Part shown: positions 40,586-50,893 of the stretch, piece after piece
Layout: every line of letters starts with the position of its first letter
Position numbering within the stretch: the stretch's first letter is position 1
Assembly (NCBI RefSeq): GCF_040253585.1
Contig: NZ_JBELAU010000001.1
Location: 124,001-188,000, forward strand
DNA from: Emticicia sp040253585
GTDB lineage: Bacteria; Bacteroidota; Bacteroidia; Cytophagales; Spirosomataceae
Reading direction: 5' to 3'
Length of the DNA: 64,000 bases
The notes under the pieces: model-generated
The model's database searches: none
Seen by the model: the letters and a program-made list of their open reading frames with translations, nothing else
Told to the model about the DNA's origin: nothing
Position numbers and translations under genes: made by a program

Positions 40586-42376
40586 ATGGCAGCTCAGCAC
40601 TCAAAAAATCCATACATATCTCTATTACAAACCGCATGGAAATACGCCAAGCACGAACGCAAAAGGTATTTGTTGATTTATGCGATGTTTGCGGTTGCTA
40701 ATGTGGTGTTTTCATTGAATCCGATTCTATTTGGGTGGTTTATTGATAAAATTCAGCATGATTTTCAGCACACAATCAAATACACGATTTGGTATGCCGT
40801 AGGGTATCTTGGCTTAAAGCTTTTGGAGTGGGCTTTTCATGGGCCAGCTCGAATCATGGAGCGGCAGTTAGCGTTTAATTTGAGCCGAAATTTCTTGCAA
40901 GAAATGTATCATCAAGCACTTCATTTACCCGTAAAATGGCACCAAGACCACCACAGTGGCTCAACTATCAACCGAATCCGCAAGGCTTATGAAGCACTTA
41001 AAAATTTCTTTCAAAATGGGTTTATGTTTCTGCATGCACTCTCGAAATTCGTGTTTTCGTTTGGAGCAATGCTCTATTTTTCGCCACTTTTTGGCGGAAT
41101 CGGCATTTTGATTGGTATTTTTACGGTTTGGGTAATTTTTAAGTTCGATAAACCTTTCATCAAAACCCTCGACGAAGTAAACGAAAAAGAGCATACGATT
41201 TCTTCAACACTTTTCGATAGTCTTTCTAATATCATTACGGTTATTACGCTGCGTTTGGAAAAAAGCATGGAGTCGGGTTTGATGGCAAAAGTGAAAGATT
41301 TGTTTCCGCCATTTCGCAAAAATGTGGCAATAAACGAATGGAAATGGTTTACGGCCGAAATGTTGGTGGGACTAACGTACGTGGTCATTACGCTCGGTTA
41401 TGTGTATCAAAACTATGAGCCAAATAAGGTTTTTTATGTGGGTGGTTTGGTGACACTTTTGGGTTTTGTGAATCAGTTTACGAGTGTTTTTCATGATGTG
41501 GCTTGGCAATATACCGAAATTGTGCAGTACAATACCGATGTACAAACGGCTCGCTCAATCAATGAAGATTATGCCAATAATCATCGACCTGAAACTGCTG
41601 AAACTTTACCTGAGAATTGGAAGCAAATCAAGATTGAAAATCTGAGTTTCTCGCACCGAGATTTGTATGATGAAGGCCACTCCCCGCAAAGCTTACACGA
41701 TATTTCGATAAAAATTGAGCGAGGGAAAAAGATTGCTTTTATCGGTGAAAGTGGTAGTGGAAAAAGTACGCTACTCGCCTTATTACGAGGGCTTTATGAA
41801 TCGGAAGCAAATTTGAAATTTGAGGTAGATGGAAAATCGTATCAGATGGCTACACTCAATGAAACCGTGACGCTTTTTCCGCAAGAACCAGAGATTTTTG
41901 AAAATTCGATTCGCTATAATATTACACTTGGTCTGCCATTTGAAGAAACCGATGTTTGGAAAGTTTGTGAAGAAGCCTATTTTGCAGATACTGCCAAAAA
42001 TTTACCAAATGGTTTAGAATCAAGCATTCAAGAAAAGGGTGTGAATCTTTCAGGTGGACAAAAACAGCGTTTGGCTTTGGCTCGTGGAATCTTGGCCGCT
42101 CAAACCAGTGAAGTGGTGCTGATGGATGAACCAACCAGCAGCGTTGACCCTAAAACCGAGGCACTGATTTATGAACAGTTGTTTGAAACATTTGCCGAAA
42201 AAGCGGTTATTTCTTCGCTTCACCGCCTGCATTTATTGCGATACTTCGATTATGTCTATGTATTGAGTCAAGGAAAAATTGTGGCCGAAGGTACTTTTGA
42301 GGCTTTGAAAACTACAAATCAAATTTTTCAAGAACTTTGGAAACATCAGGAAGTGGAAGGTGGGAATGTAAAGTAA
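40586..42376 (+). CDS. ABC exporter, fused permease and ATPase
   Basis: Half-transporter of 596 residues from the ATG at 40586; the longer reading from 40517 adds a non-conserved basic lead. Six membrane helices lie in residues about 30-310 (YAMFAVANVVFSLNPILFGWFIDKI and onward), with the coupling-helix region HLPVKWHQDHHSGSTINRI. The nucleotide-binding domain has Walker A GESGSGKSTLL, signature VNLSGGQKQRLALARG and Walker B VVLMDEPTSSVD. It would act as a homodimer exporting lipid, peptide or drug. Substrate unknown. Confidence 0.92.
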   Translation: MAAQHSKNPYISLLQTAWKYAKHERKRYLLIYAMFAVANVVFSLNPILFGWFIDKIQHDFQHTIKYTIWYAVGYLGLKLLEWAFHGPARIMERQLAFNLSRNFLQEMYHQALHLPVKWHQDHHSGSTINRIRKAYEALKNFFQNGFMFLHALSKFVFSFGAMLYFSPLFGGIGILIGIFTVWVIFKFDKPFIKTLDEVNEKEHTISSTLFDSLSNIITVITLRLEKSMESGLMAKVKDLFPPFRKNVAINEWKWFTAEMLVGLTYVVITLGYVYQNYEPNKVFYVGGLVTLLGFVNQFTSVFHDVAWQYTEIVQYNTDVQTARSINEDYANNHRPETAETLPENWKQIKIENLSFSHRDLYDEGHSPQSLHDISIKIERGKKIAFIGESGSGKSTLLALLRGLYESEANLKFEVDGKSYQMATLNETVTLFPQEPEIFENSIRYNITLGLPFEETDVWKVCEEAYFADTAKNLPNGLESSIQEKGVNLSGGQKQRLALARGILAAQTSEVVLMDEPTSSVDPKTEALIYEQLFETFAEKAVISSLHRLHLLRYFDYVYVLSQGKIVAEGTFEALKTTNQIFQELWKHQEVEGGNVK

Positions 42377-42487
42377 GATTCATCCCCCTTTTTGTCCCAA
42401 TATCATCGAAAAAAGTCTTTTGGCTTAAATCAGTTTCAGTAAATCGGTTTTTTATTCAAGATTTGCTGACTAATTAAACCGAAAAAC

Positions 42488-43432
42488 ATGATACCAGATT
42501 CACTCAATGTCGAATTATTAAACATTAGTCAGAAACTTGAAAATAGGAAACAGATTGCTCAGAAACTACAAGAAGCAAGGCGAATTCAAACAAGCGAGCA
42601 GCATAAACTTGAAGCCACAAAACGCAGAATGCACGAAGAGTTTCAGGATGTAAAAGACCTCGAAACACTCACTTTAAAATCTATTTGGTACGATTTATTG
42701 AATAAGAAATTTACTGAACTGGAGCGTGAGCAAGTCGAGTATTATCAAGCGAAAATACAATTTGAAAGTCAACAAAATAAATTTGATAGCCTTTCACTTG
42801 AAATAAAGTCTTACGAAGCACAACTGCTTGATTTTGAAACGATTAAGGTTCAATACGAAGGTCTTATTCAAGAAAAAGTAACGTTATTAAAAGAAAATAA
42901 TCATCCGAAATTGTTAGATATTTTTAGCAAACAAGATGAATTAGTAAAAATAGATGCTTATATAAAAGAGATTCAAGAGGCGATTTTGGCGGCTGAAAAG
43001 GTGTTAAGCGTGATTCCGAAAGTAATTGATGATTTAAAAGATGCAAAAGGTTATGCTACTTGGGATATGGTCGGTGGTGGAACAATGGCTACTTATCTGA
43101 AGCGTCAAAAAATGCACAAAGCTAAGTTGGGAATTATTGAAATAAATTATGCTCTTGATAAGCTCAGAAGAGAACTCAAAGACCTTAAACCTGATTTGTT
43201 TCCCGCCGAAATAAAGTTTAACACCTCTTGGGAATTTGCTGATTATTTCTTCGATAATATTTTCGTAGATATGGAAATAAGAGAGCGAATTTTGGAGGCC
43301 TATAATTCTACATTATCGCTTTTTAACTCAATAACCTTATTGAAAGAAAGGGTGTTGGCTGAAAAAAATATTCAACAGCTTTTATATCAAGCCACAGAAA
43401 GCGATTTTAGAAAACTGGTCGAGCAGGTTTGA
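42488..43432 (+). CDS. Coiled-coil cytoplasmic protein, unknown function
   Basis: Product of 314 residues without signal or membrane segment. Residues about 1-190 are a long coiled coil with heptad-like spacing (LLNISQKLENRKQIAQKLQEA...). A more conserved centre has GYATWDMVGGGTMATYLKRQKMHKAKL (about 195-222), and a helical end follows. I recall no named domain, though the WDMxGGGT motif seems specific enough to mark a family. It is a single gene ending in a bidirectional terminator. Confidence 0.75.
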   Translation: MIPDSLNVELLNISQKLENRKQIAQKLQEARRIQTSEQHKLEATKRRMHEEFQDVKDLETLTLKSIWYDLLNKKFTELEREQVEYYQAKIQFESQQNKFDSLSLEIKSYEAQLLDFETIKVQYEGLIQEKVTLLKENNHPKLLDIFSKQDELVKIDAYIKEIQEAILAAEKVLSVIPKVIDDLKDAKGYATWDMVGGGTMATYLKRQKMHKAKLGIIEINYALDKLRRELKDLKPDLFPAEIKFNTSWEFADYFFDNIFVDMEIRERILEAYNSTLSLFNSITLLKERVLAEKNIQQLLYQATESDFRKLVEQV

Positions 43433-43443
43433 TATATTTTAGA

Positions 43444-43482
43444 AAAATCTGTGCGAAACTCAATCAGCTTCGCACAGATTTT
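43444..43482. terminator. Bidirectional hairpin terminator
   Basis: Perfect 14-base stem AAAATCTGTGCGAA / TTCGCACAGATTTT with an 11-base loop, between convergent genes. Confidence 0.85.
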
Positions 43483-43486
43483 AATA

Positions 43487-45579
43487 TCAAAACTTCGGAA
43501 CAAAACCCATATTCCACCAAATAAAGGCATAAATATCAGCAGTCGATTCGAGGTTTTTCTTGGTATTACTCGCTCCGTGACCAGAGTTTGTATCAATTTT
43601 TATCAATAAAGGATTTTTGCCGCTTGCTGCACCGAGTTCTTGCAAAGTAGCTGCATATTTGAATGAGTGTGCAGGCACAACTCTGTCATCGTGGTCGGCC
43701 GTTGTAATAAGCGTTGCAGGATAATTAATGCCCGATTTTATATTATGAATCGGAGAATAACCGTACAAAGTTTTAAATTCTTCGGCATTATCTGACGAAC
43801 CATAATCGGCAATCCAATTCCAACCAATTGTAAATTTCTGGAAACGTAGCATATCCATCACACCCACTTGCGGAATGGCCACTTTAGCTAAATCTGGGCG
43901 TTGATTCATCACTGCTCCAACCAAAAGCCCACCATTTGAGCCACCACGAATCGCCAAATGAGCATTATTGCAATATTTTTGGGCAATCAAATATTCTCCT
44001 GCCGCAATAAAATCATCAAAAACGTTCTGTTTTTTGAGTTTCATACCTTGCTCGTGCCATTTTTCTCCATATTCGCACCACCACGCAAGTTTGCTGAAGC
44101 ATAAACACCACCTTGTTCTAAAAATGGAATCAAAGTTGGACTAAAACTTGGATTCAAATTTATATTAAAACCACCATATCCATAAAGTAAAGTTGGATTT
44201 TGTCCGTTGAGTTTTAAGCCTTTTTTATAGACAATAAACATCGGAATTTTTGTGCCATCTTTACTCGTATAAAAAACTTGTTTTGTTTCAAAATCAGTTG
44301 CTTTAAAATCGACTTCTGGTGAGCGGAATACTGTGCTTTTCTTTGTAGCAATATCGTATCTGAAAATAGTAGGAGGGTAGTTGAAAGTGCTGAATGTATA
44401 AAACACAAATTTATCATCAGCTTCGCCACCAAAGCCACCTGCCGAACCGAGAGATGGTAATTGCACCTCATTTTCGAGCTTTCCGTTCAAATCATATACA
44501 TACGCACGAGTTGTCACATCTTTCAAATAAGTAGCAAACATTTTTCCGCCCGCTGTTCCTACGCCTTGTAATGGTTCTGGTTTTTCGGGTAAAACTGTAC
44601 TCCATTTCCCCGTTGCGATGTCATATTTTTCGACTTTTTCATTGGGTGCATCTTTGTTGGTTTGAATTAAAAAAGACTGTCCAACATTATCAATTACTCC
44701 AAAACTAAAATTCGTAATTTCTGAAACAATCGGCTTAAATTCCTTTTCGCCTGCTGCTCTAAAATAAAGTGCGTTTCCATCTTTTCCTTTGCCACGGTCG
44801 CTGATGCTCAAGAATGCAAATTTTTGGTCTTCGCTCGTATAAACGCCATTGAATCGTTGTGGATTTGCTTTGTCTTCAAAGACCAATTCGTCGGCATCTT
44901 GGCTTGTTCCAACTTTATGAAAAAATACTTGATGATTTTCGTTTTTCGCCGCTAACGCACTACCTTCGGGTTTCGGATAACGGCTGTAATAAAAGCCATT
45001 TCCTTGCCACGAAATTCCCGAAACTTTCACCCATTCGAGCTTTTCGCTGAGATTTTGCTTTGTGGCCATATCCATGATTACAATATCTTGCCAGTCAGAA
45101 CCACCTTTCGATAAAGCCATTGCACCGTATTTCCCATCTTTCGACAGCACAAATTGAACCAAACGAGTAGTGCCGTCGGTTGAAAGTTTGTTTGGGTCAA
45201 TTACTAATTCTGGAGTTCTATCTAAGCCTTTTTGGCGATAAAGTACCGACTGATTTTGAAGACCATCGTTTTTATAAAAATAGAACCATTCACCTTTGCG
45301 TGAAGGTGACGAATATTTTGGGTAGTTGTAGATTTTCTCCAACCTTTTCATTATATCGCCACGATACGGAATCTGCTCGAAATATTTGGTTGTAACGGTA
45401 TTTTGTTGTTTCACCCATTCGGCAGTTTCGGCCGAACGGTCATCTTCGAGCCAACGGTACGGGTCGGCAACGGTCGTGCCATGATAAGTGTCGGTGTGGT
45501 CGATTTTCTTTGTTACTGGATAATTGTACTGAGCCATTGCTAAACTGGGGAACAAGAGAGAAATAAGAATTTTTTTCAT
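43487..45579 (-). pseudogene. Prolyl oligopeptidase (S9A), frame-shifted
   Basis: Two adjacent reading frames make one complete enzyme. The first (45579 to 44041) holds the signal peptide (MKKILISLLFPSLAMAQ), the propeller and the start of the hydrolase domain up to SANLRGG. The second (43487-44044) begins MKLKKQNVFDDF and carries the nucleophile GGSNGG, DHDDRV and the histidine in GHGASN. The sequence RGGAN should read RGGGEYGEKWHEQG; adding one C on the plus strand after 44076 (a G on the coding strand) restores it. This is one missing base, from mutation or an assembly error. An intact enzyme would cleave after proline in the periplasm. Confidence 0.88.
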
Positions 45580-45641
45580 AGTTTTTTAGGTTGGTCCGAC
45601 GGCACGCCTGACCGTATTTGTTATTGATGAATAAATTGTAA

Positions 45642-45660
45642 GACAAGTTTCTAACTTGTC
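45642..45660. repeat. Dispersed hairpin ACAAGTTTCTAACTTGT
   Basis: Third copy of the family at 12787 and 24089. Here it follows directly on the -7 box of the prolyl oligopeptidase promoter, so it would form the 5' end of that transcript. Confidence 0.6.
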
Positions 45661-45692
45661 AAAGATAGAGTATTGGCATTTTAATGAACAAA
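45660..45692 (-). promoter_or_regulatory. Promoter of the prolyl oligopeptidase gene
   Basis: The minus strand reads TTTG (45689-45692), 21 bases, then TATCTTTG (45660-45667), close to the Bacteroidota consensus. The start site falls in the adjoining hairpin and leaves a leader of about 75 bases. Confidence 0.6.
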
Positions 45693-45750
45693 CAACTATC
45701 AATCAAAGAAGTTTTACTAATTTGGTCGAATCAATAAAACCTACAAACAA

Positions 45751-46590
45751 ATGTACGGAATAAAATCTTTTGAAATAAAGAAAATTGGGGCGAAAAGTGT
45801 GGGAAAAATACCTGATTTGGTGGTTATCGAAGAGCCGCTGGAGATGCGTTTGGGTTTTGGAAGTGCAGAAGATAGGCAGCAAAAAAGCATTTCTGTAACG
45901 ATGCGAACTCCAACGGGACATGATTTTGAACTGGCTTTAGGTTTTTTGTTTACTGAAGGAATAGTTGCTAAGTTAGATGATATATTGAGTATTCGATATT
46001 GTGTAGATGCGGGCCGACAAGCACAAGAGAACATCGTAAGGGTTGAGTTAAAGCCAAGTATTGAAGTAGATTTAAGTAAAGTTGAACGGAATTTTTATGC
46101 AACTTCAAGCTGTGGAGTTTGTGGCAAAGCATCTATTGAGAGTATCCAGCAATATTGCAAAATACTGACAAACGATGACCTTAAAGTACCAGCTACCTAC
46201 ATTCAGTCATTACTAAACATTCTAAAAGAAAAACAAGTATTTTTCAAGCACACAGGCGGACTTCATGCGGCATTATTAGTCAGTCTATCAAATGCTAAAT
46301 TAGGTATTCTCAGAGAAGATATTGGTCGTCATAATGCACTTGATAAAGTCATTGGTTCAGCATTTCAAGCTAATCTTTTACCCTTGAAGGATAGTATTTT
46401 AGCTATGAGTAGTCGAGCGAGTTTTGAAATTATACAAAAAGCTGCCTCAGCACACATTCCGATTGTTGCTTGTGTAGGTGCACCATCAAGTTTAGCCATC
46501 GAAACGGCACGAGATTTTGGTATTACACTGATTGGATTTTTGAGAAATGATGGATTTAATGTTTATTCTCATGACAACCGAATTGAATAA
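45751..46590 (+). CDS. fdhD: Formate dehydrogenase accessory sulfurtransferase
   Basis: FdhD carries sulfur from IscS to the bis-MGD cofactor of formate dehydrogenases. This protein has 279 residues with the essential cysteine pair Cys121/Cys124 in SSCGVCGKASIE. Also present are the conserved GHDFELALGFLFTEGI, the HTGGLHAALL segment and the IGRHNALDKVIG and MSSRASFEIIQKA motifs. It lies 127 bases upstream of a YdeP-type molybdenum oxidoreductase on the same strand, its obvious client. Confidence 0.94.
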   Translation: MYGIKSFEIKKIGAKSVGKIPDLVVIEEPLEMRLGFGSAEDRQQKSISVTMRTPTGHDFELALGFLFTEGIVAKLDDILSIRYCVDAGRQAQENIVRVELKPSIEVDLSKVERNFYATSSCGVCGKASIESIQQYCKILTNDDLKVPATYIQSLLNILKEKQVFFKHTGGLHAALLVSLSNAKLGILREDIGRHNALDKVIGSAFQANLLPLKDSILAMSSRASFEIIQKAASAHIPIVACVGAPSSLAIETARDFGITLIGFLRNDGFNVYSHDNRIE

Positions 46591-46693
46591 TTTTATCATA
46601 ACGGAATTTATCCCGTTTCACTAAAAAAATGTCCTTTGTTCCTTTAGCCATTGAATTTATTAAATGAACTACCATAGAAGTAGATTTTTTCAT

Positions 46694-46701
46694 TATGTTT
46701 G
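46694..46701 (+). promoter_or_regulatory. -7 promoter box before the YdeP-type oxidoreductase gene
   Basis: TATGTTTG, an exact TAnnTTTG box, 17 bases before the ATG. No -33 box is seen. It suggests that the oxidoreductase can be transcribed apart from fdhD. Confidence 0.4.
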
Positions 46702-46717
46702 AAAAACGCAAAATATT

Positions 46718-49003
46718 ATGTCGAAAATAAACCCTCAACCACCCACCGATTTTACAGGACTCGAAACAACAAAACCTGCTACCGAAGCTGCTGGTTTTAC
46801 AGCAGTATTTTCATCAATGAAGCATGTTTTTGGGGTAATGCCCGCCAGACGAGGTTTAAAATCTTTATTGAATCTCAATCAAAAAGGTGGAGTTGATTGT
46901 CCAAGTTGTGCATGGCCTGATCCTGACGGCGAACGCTCTAAAATAGCCGAATATTGCGAAAACGGTGCAAAAGCCATTGCCGAAGAAGCAACTACTCGAA
47001 AAGTAACTCCAGTTTTTTTTCAAAAATATTCGGTTGCTGAACTTTCTCAAAAATCAGATTATTGGCTTGGTCAGCAAGGGCGTTTGACGCATCCTTTGGT
47101 TTTGCGGGAAGGTCAAACACATTACGAGAAAATTTCTTGGGAAGAATCCTTCAAACTCATTGGTAGTCAGTTAAATAGCTTGCCTTCGCCGGATGAAGCC
47201 ATTTTCTATACTTCGGGACGAACGAGCAATGAAGCAGCCTTTTTATACCAGCTTTTTATCCGAATGTATGGCACAAATAATATGCCCGATTGCTCAAATA
47301 TGTGCCACGAATCAAGTGGTTCGGCTTTGAGTGAAACTTTGGGTTTGGGTAAAGGTTCGGTAAGATTAGATGATTTCGAGAAAGCAGAAGTGATTATGAT
47401 TCTTGGACAAAACCCAGGCACAAATCACCCTCGTATGCTTTCTGCTCTCGAAAAAGCCAAACGTGCAGGAGCAAAAATCATCTCAGTCAATCCACTAATT
47501 GAAGCAGGTTTACTAAAATTCAAACATCCACAAGAAATGCGTGATGTGTTTTTTGGTGGCGAAAAACTGACAGATATTTACCTGCAAATCAGAATCAATG
47601 GCGATTTAGCTCTGCTTAAAGCTATAAATAAACTTTTACTTGAAGCTGAACGAAAATTAGGAAATGTTTTTGATAAAGACTTCATTATTAACCAAACCGA
47701 AAACTACGAGAATTATGTAAAAAGCCTTGAAAATGAAAATTTAGAACAACTTTCAGAAGCTTGCGGAATTAGTTTAGAAGATATTAGGGCTGCCACACAA
47801 CTGCTCATTGACCATAAAAAAATCATTGTTTGCTGGGCAATGGGACTTACGCAGCACAAAAATTCGGTCGTTACGATTCGAGAAGTTGTGAATATTTTAT
47901 TACTTAAAGGAAGCATCGGAATTGAAGGTGGAGGTACTTGCCCTGTACGTGGACATTCAAACGTTCAAGGTGATCGCACGATGGGAATTTATGAAAAACC
48001 ACCAAAAGTTTTACTCGATAATCTACAAAAGGTCTTTGGTTTTGAACCTCCACGCAAACATGGTTTCGATACGGTGGAAGCAATCAAGGCAATGTCAGAT
48101 AAAAAAGCAAAAGTTTTTATTGGGATGGGGGGAAATTTCCTTTCAGCCACACCCGATACCGAATTTACGGCAAAGGCCTTACAGAATTGCGATTTAACTG
48201 TTCATATTTCAACAAAACTTAATCGAAGTCATTTAATTCATGGAAAAACTGCCTTGATTTTACCAACTTTGGGTCGTACTGACCTTGATTTACAAGCAGG
48301 TGGTGAGCAATTCGTGACTGTTGAAGATTCGATGGGAGTTGTGCATAGTAGTACAGGAGTTTTAAAACCAATTTCAGAACATTTATTATCAGAACCAGCC
48401 ATTGTTGCAGGAATCGCAAAAGCGACTTTAAAAAACACAAATCTTGAGTGGGATAAACTCGTAGCGGATTACGATAATATCAGAGATTTGATTGAAAAGA
48501 CAATCTCAGGCTTTGAAAAATACAATCAAAGAGTACGTCAAGATGGTGGTTTTTATTTGCCAAACCTTCCTCGTGAAAGAAAATTTGGTACTGATTCAGC
48601 AAAAGCGAAGTTTTCAATCAATGAACTGGAAACGATTCAATTGATTGATAATGAGTATCTTATGATGACGATTCGTAGTCACGACCAGTTTAACACAACC
48701 ATTTATGGCTTAGATGACCGCTACCGAGGAATCTACAATGAACGAAGAATCGTAATGATGAATGAAGCCGATATGGTAGAAGCAAAATTAGAAAAATACC
48801 AAGTAGTAAACCTTCATAATAATCATGGTGGAGTAGAGCGAGTAGCTGAAAAATTTATAGTAGTACCATATAATATTCCAAGAAAATGTGTAGCCACCTA
48901 CTTCCCAGAAGCCAATGTTTTAGTGCCGATTGATAGCTTTGCCGACATTAGTAAAACCCCAACTTCAAAATCGGTGGTGATCACAATAAAAGCAATTTCT
49001 TGA
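46718..49003 (+). CDS. FdhF/YdeP-family molybdopterin oxidoreductase
   Basis: Cytoplasmic bis-MGD enzyme of 761 residues in the YdeP branch of the formate-dehydrogenase-like family. The N-terminus has CPSCAWPDPDGER with Cys61 and Cys64 plus Cys80 in EYCENGAK, an incomplete set for the usual four-cysteine cluster. Then come SDYWLGQQGRLTHPLVLREG, FYTSGRTSNEAAFLYQLF, CSNMCHESSGSAL, MILGQNPGTNHPRML and GGGTCPVRGHSNVQGDRTMG, all cofactor-domain signatures, and the C-terminal MoCo-binding barrel. In E. coli YdeP is linked with acid resistance; its substrate is not established. fdhD is adjacent. Confidence 0.9.
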   Translation: MSKINPQPPTDFTGLETTKPATEAAGFTAVFSSMKHVFGVMPARRGLKSLLNLNQKGGVDCPSCAWPDPDGERSKIAEYCENGAKAIAEEATTRKVTPVFFQKYSVAELSQKSDYWLGQQGRLTHPLVLREGQTHYEKISWEESFKLIGSQLNSLPSPDEAIFYTSGRTSNEAAFLYQLFIRMYGTNNMPDCSNMCHESSGSALSETLGLGKGSVRLDDFEKAEVIMILGQNPGTNHPRMLSALEKAKRAGAKIISVNPLIEAGLLKFKHPQEMRDVFFGGEKLTDIYLQIRINGDLALLKAINKLLLEAERKLGNVFDKDFIINQTENYENYVKSLENENLEQLSEACGISLEDIRAATQLLIDHKKIIVCWAMGLTQHKNSVVTIREVVNILLLKGSIGIEGGGTCPVRGHSNVQGDRTMGIYEKPPKVLLDNLQKVFGFEPPRKHGFDTVEAIKAMSDKKAKVFIGMGGNFLSATPDTEFTAKALQNCDLTVHISTKLNRSHLIHGKTALILPTLGRTDLDLQAGGEQFVTVEDSMGVVHSSTGVLKPISEHLLSEPAIVAGIAKATLKNTNLEWDKLVADYDNIRDLIEKTISGFEKYNQRVRQDGGFYLPNLPRERKFGTDSAKAKFSINELETIQLIDNEYLMMTIRSHDQFNTTIYGLDDRYRGIYNERRIVMMNEADMVEAKLEKYQVVNLHNNHGGVERVAEKFIVVPYNIPRKCVATYFPEANVLVPIDSFADISKTPTSKSVVITIKAIS

Positions 49004-49006
49004 ACA

Positions 49007-49046
49007 AACGCAGATATTTATCATAAAAATCATAAATATCTGCGTT
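49007..49046. terminator. Bidirectional hairpin terminator
   Basis: Perfect 15-base stem AACGCAGATATTTAT / ATAAATATCTGCGTT with a 10-base loop between convergent genes. Confidence 0.8.
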
Positions 49047-49054
49047 CAAATATT

Positions 49055-50893
49055 TTATTCGACAGTAACCGATTTGGCCAAATTACGAGGTTGGTCAACG
49101 TTTCTGCCACGCATTACGGCAATGTAATATGAAATCAATTGTAGAGGAATTGAAGTCAATAACGGCGAAAGTAACTCATTTGTACGAGGAACTTCAATCG
49201 TAAAATCAACCATGTTCGGAATTTGTGTATCTCCTTCCGTTACAATCGCAATCACTCTACCTTTACGAGCCTTTACTTCTTGAATATTCGATACAATTTT
49301 CTCATAAGAACTATCTTTGATTGCAATAAATACCACAGGCATATCTTCATCAATCAAAGCAATTGGTCCGTGTTTCATTTCTGCAGCAGGATAACCTTCG
49401 GCGTGTATATATGAAATCTCTTTTAATTTCAATGCACCTTCCAACGCAACTGGGAAATTCAAACCACGACCTAAGAATATAAAGTTAGAAGCAAAAGTGA
49501 AGAGTTTGGCAATATCTTTTACTTTATCAGCATTTTTCAAAATCTTCTCAACTTTTGTAGGAATTGCATCTAAACCAAAAATTAATTCACGGTATAATTC
49601 ATTATTTATTGTGCCTTTTTTCTGAGCAACTGCAATAGCGATTAATGAAAGAACCGTTACTTGTGCCGTAAATGCCTTCGTACTTGCCACCCCAATTTCA
49701 GGGCCAGCATGAGTATAAACGCCAGCATGAGTAATGCGTGCAATTGACGAACCTACTACGTTACAAACGCCCAAAATAATTGCACCTTTCGATTTTGCCA
49801 GTTCTAATGCTGCCATTGTATCTGCTGTTTCACCAGATTGTGAAATCGCAATTACAATATCACCTTCTTTGATGATGGGATTTCTGTAACGGAATTCTGA
49901 AGCATATTCAACTTCAACATTGATTCGAGCCAATTCTTCCAATAAATATTCTCCAACCAAGCCAGCGTGCCACGACGTTCCACAAGCTACAATTACAATG
50001 CGTTTTGTTTTAGCAATTTTATCGAGATAACTCCCCAATCCACCTAAAAGTAGGGTTGCATCTTCTGGATTGATACGTCCACGCATTGAATCAGCAATCG
50101 AACGAGGTTGTTCAAAAATCTCTTTTAGCATGAAATGCTCATAGCCACCTTTTTCAATAGCTTCGAGTTCTAACTCAACTGTTTGAATATAAGGGTCAAT
50201 TTCTTCGTTCGATAAATTCTTGACAGTCAGCTCATTATCTTTTACGATTGCTATCTCATAATCATCTAAATAGATTACCTCTTTGGTGTATTCAATGATT
50301 GGAGTAGCATCTGATGCGAAAAAATATTCATCGTCGCCCACACCAATTACCAACGGACTACCTTTACGAGCCGCAATTAATTGAGTAGGGTTTTCAGCAT
50401 CCATAATCACAATGGCATAAGCTCCAACAACTTCATGCAAGGCGATTCTGACAGCTTCTTCGAGCGAACAGTTTTTATTTTTCTGAATGTCTTCCACAAA
50501 GTTTACCAAAACTTCCGTATCAGTTTGGCTCTGGAAAGTATATCCTTTATTTAAAAGGCTTTGTTTAATAGAAGCATAGTTTTCTATAATTCCATTATGG
50601 ATAATTGCAAAACGTCCACTATTTGAATAATGCGGGTGTGCATTGACATCATTTGGTTCACCATGCGTAGCCCAACGAGTGTGGCCGATTCCTATTTTAG
50701 CAAGTAATTCTTTATCTTTTATCTCATTTTCGAGTTCCGAAACTTTGCCTTTTTTCTTGTAAACTTTTAATCCATGACCATTCAAAAGAGCAATACCTGC
50801 ACTGTCATACCCACGATATTCTAATCTTTTGAGACCTTTGATAATGAGCGGGGCGGCTTCACGATTACCCACATAAGCTACAATTCCACACAT
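49055..50893 (-). CDS. glmS: Glutamine--fructose-6-phosphate aminotransferase
   Basis: First enzyme of UDP-GlcNAc synthesis: fructose-6-phosphate plus glutamine gives glucosamine-6-phosphate. Full length at 612 residues. The N-terminal glutaminase domain starts with the nucleophile Cys2 (MCGIVAYVG) and has GHTRWATHGEPND and HNGIIENY. Two SIS domains follow, with GTSWHAGL, ISQSGETADTM, GPEIGVASTKAFTAQ and the end RNVDQPRNLAKSVTVE. A glmS ribozyme was looked for upstream and not recognised. It stands alone on the minus strand. Confidence 0.96.
   Translation of the reverse strand: MCGIVAYVGNREAAPLIIKGLKRLEYRGYDSAGIALLNGHGLKVYKKKGKVSELENEIKDKELLAKIGIGHTRWATHGEPNDVNAHPHYSNSGRFAIIHNGIIENYASIKQSLLNKGYTFQSQTDTEVLVNFVEDIQKNKNCSLEEAVRIALHEVVGAYAIVIMDAENPTQLIAARKGSPLVIGVGDDEYFFASDATPIIEYTKEVIYLDDYEIAIVKDNELTVKNLSNEEIDPYIQTVELELEAIEKGGYEHFMLKEIFEQPRSIADSMRGRINPEDATLLLGGLGSYLDKIAKTKRIVIVACGTSWHAGLVGEYLLEELARINVEVEYASEFRYRNPIIKEGDIVIAISQSGETADTMAALELAKSKGAIILGVCNVVGSSIARITHAGVYTHAGPEIGVASTKAFTAQVTVLSLIAIAVAQKKGTINNELYRELIFGLDAIPTKVEKILKNADKVKDIAKLFTFASNFIFLGRGLNFPVALEGALKLKEISYIHAEGYPAAEMKHGPIALIDEDMPVVFIAIKDSSYEKIVSNIQEVKARKGRVIAIVTEGDTQIPNMVDFTIEVPRTNELLSPLLTSIPLQLISYYIAVMRGRNVDQPRNLAKSVTVE

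Noticed and set aside
43487..44044. A separate small serine hydrolase gene
   Set aside because: It lacks a proper start and continues the prolyl oligopeptidase domain exactly after a one-base shift.
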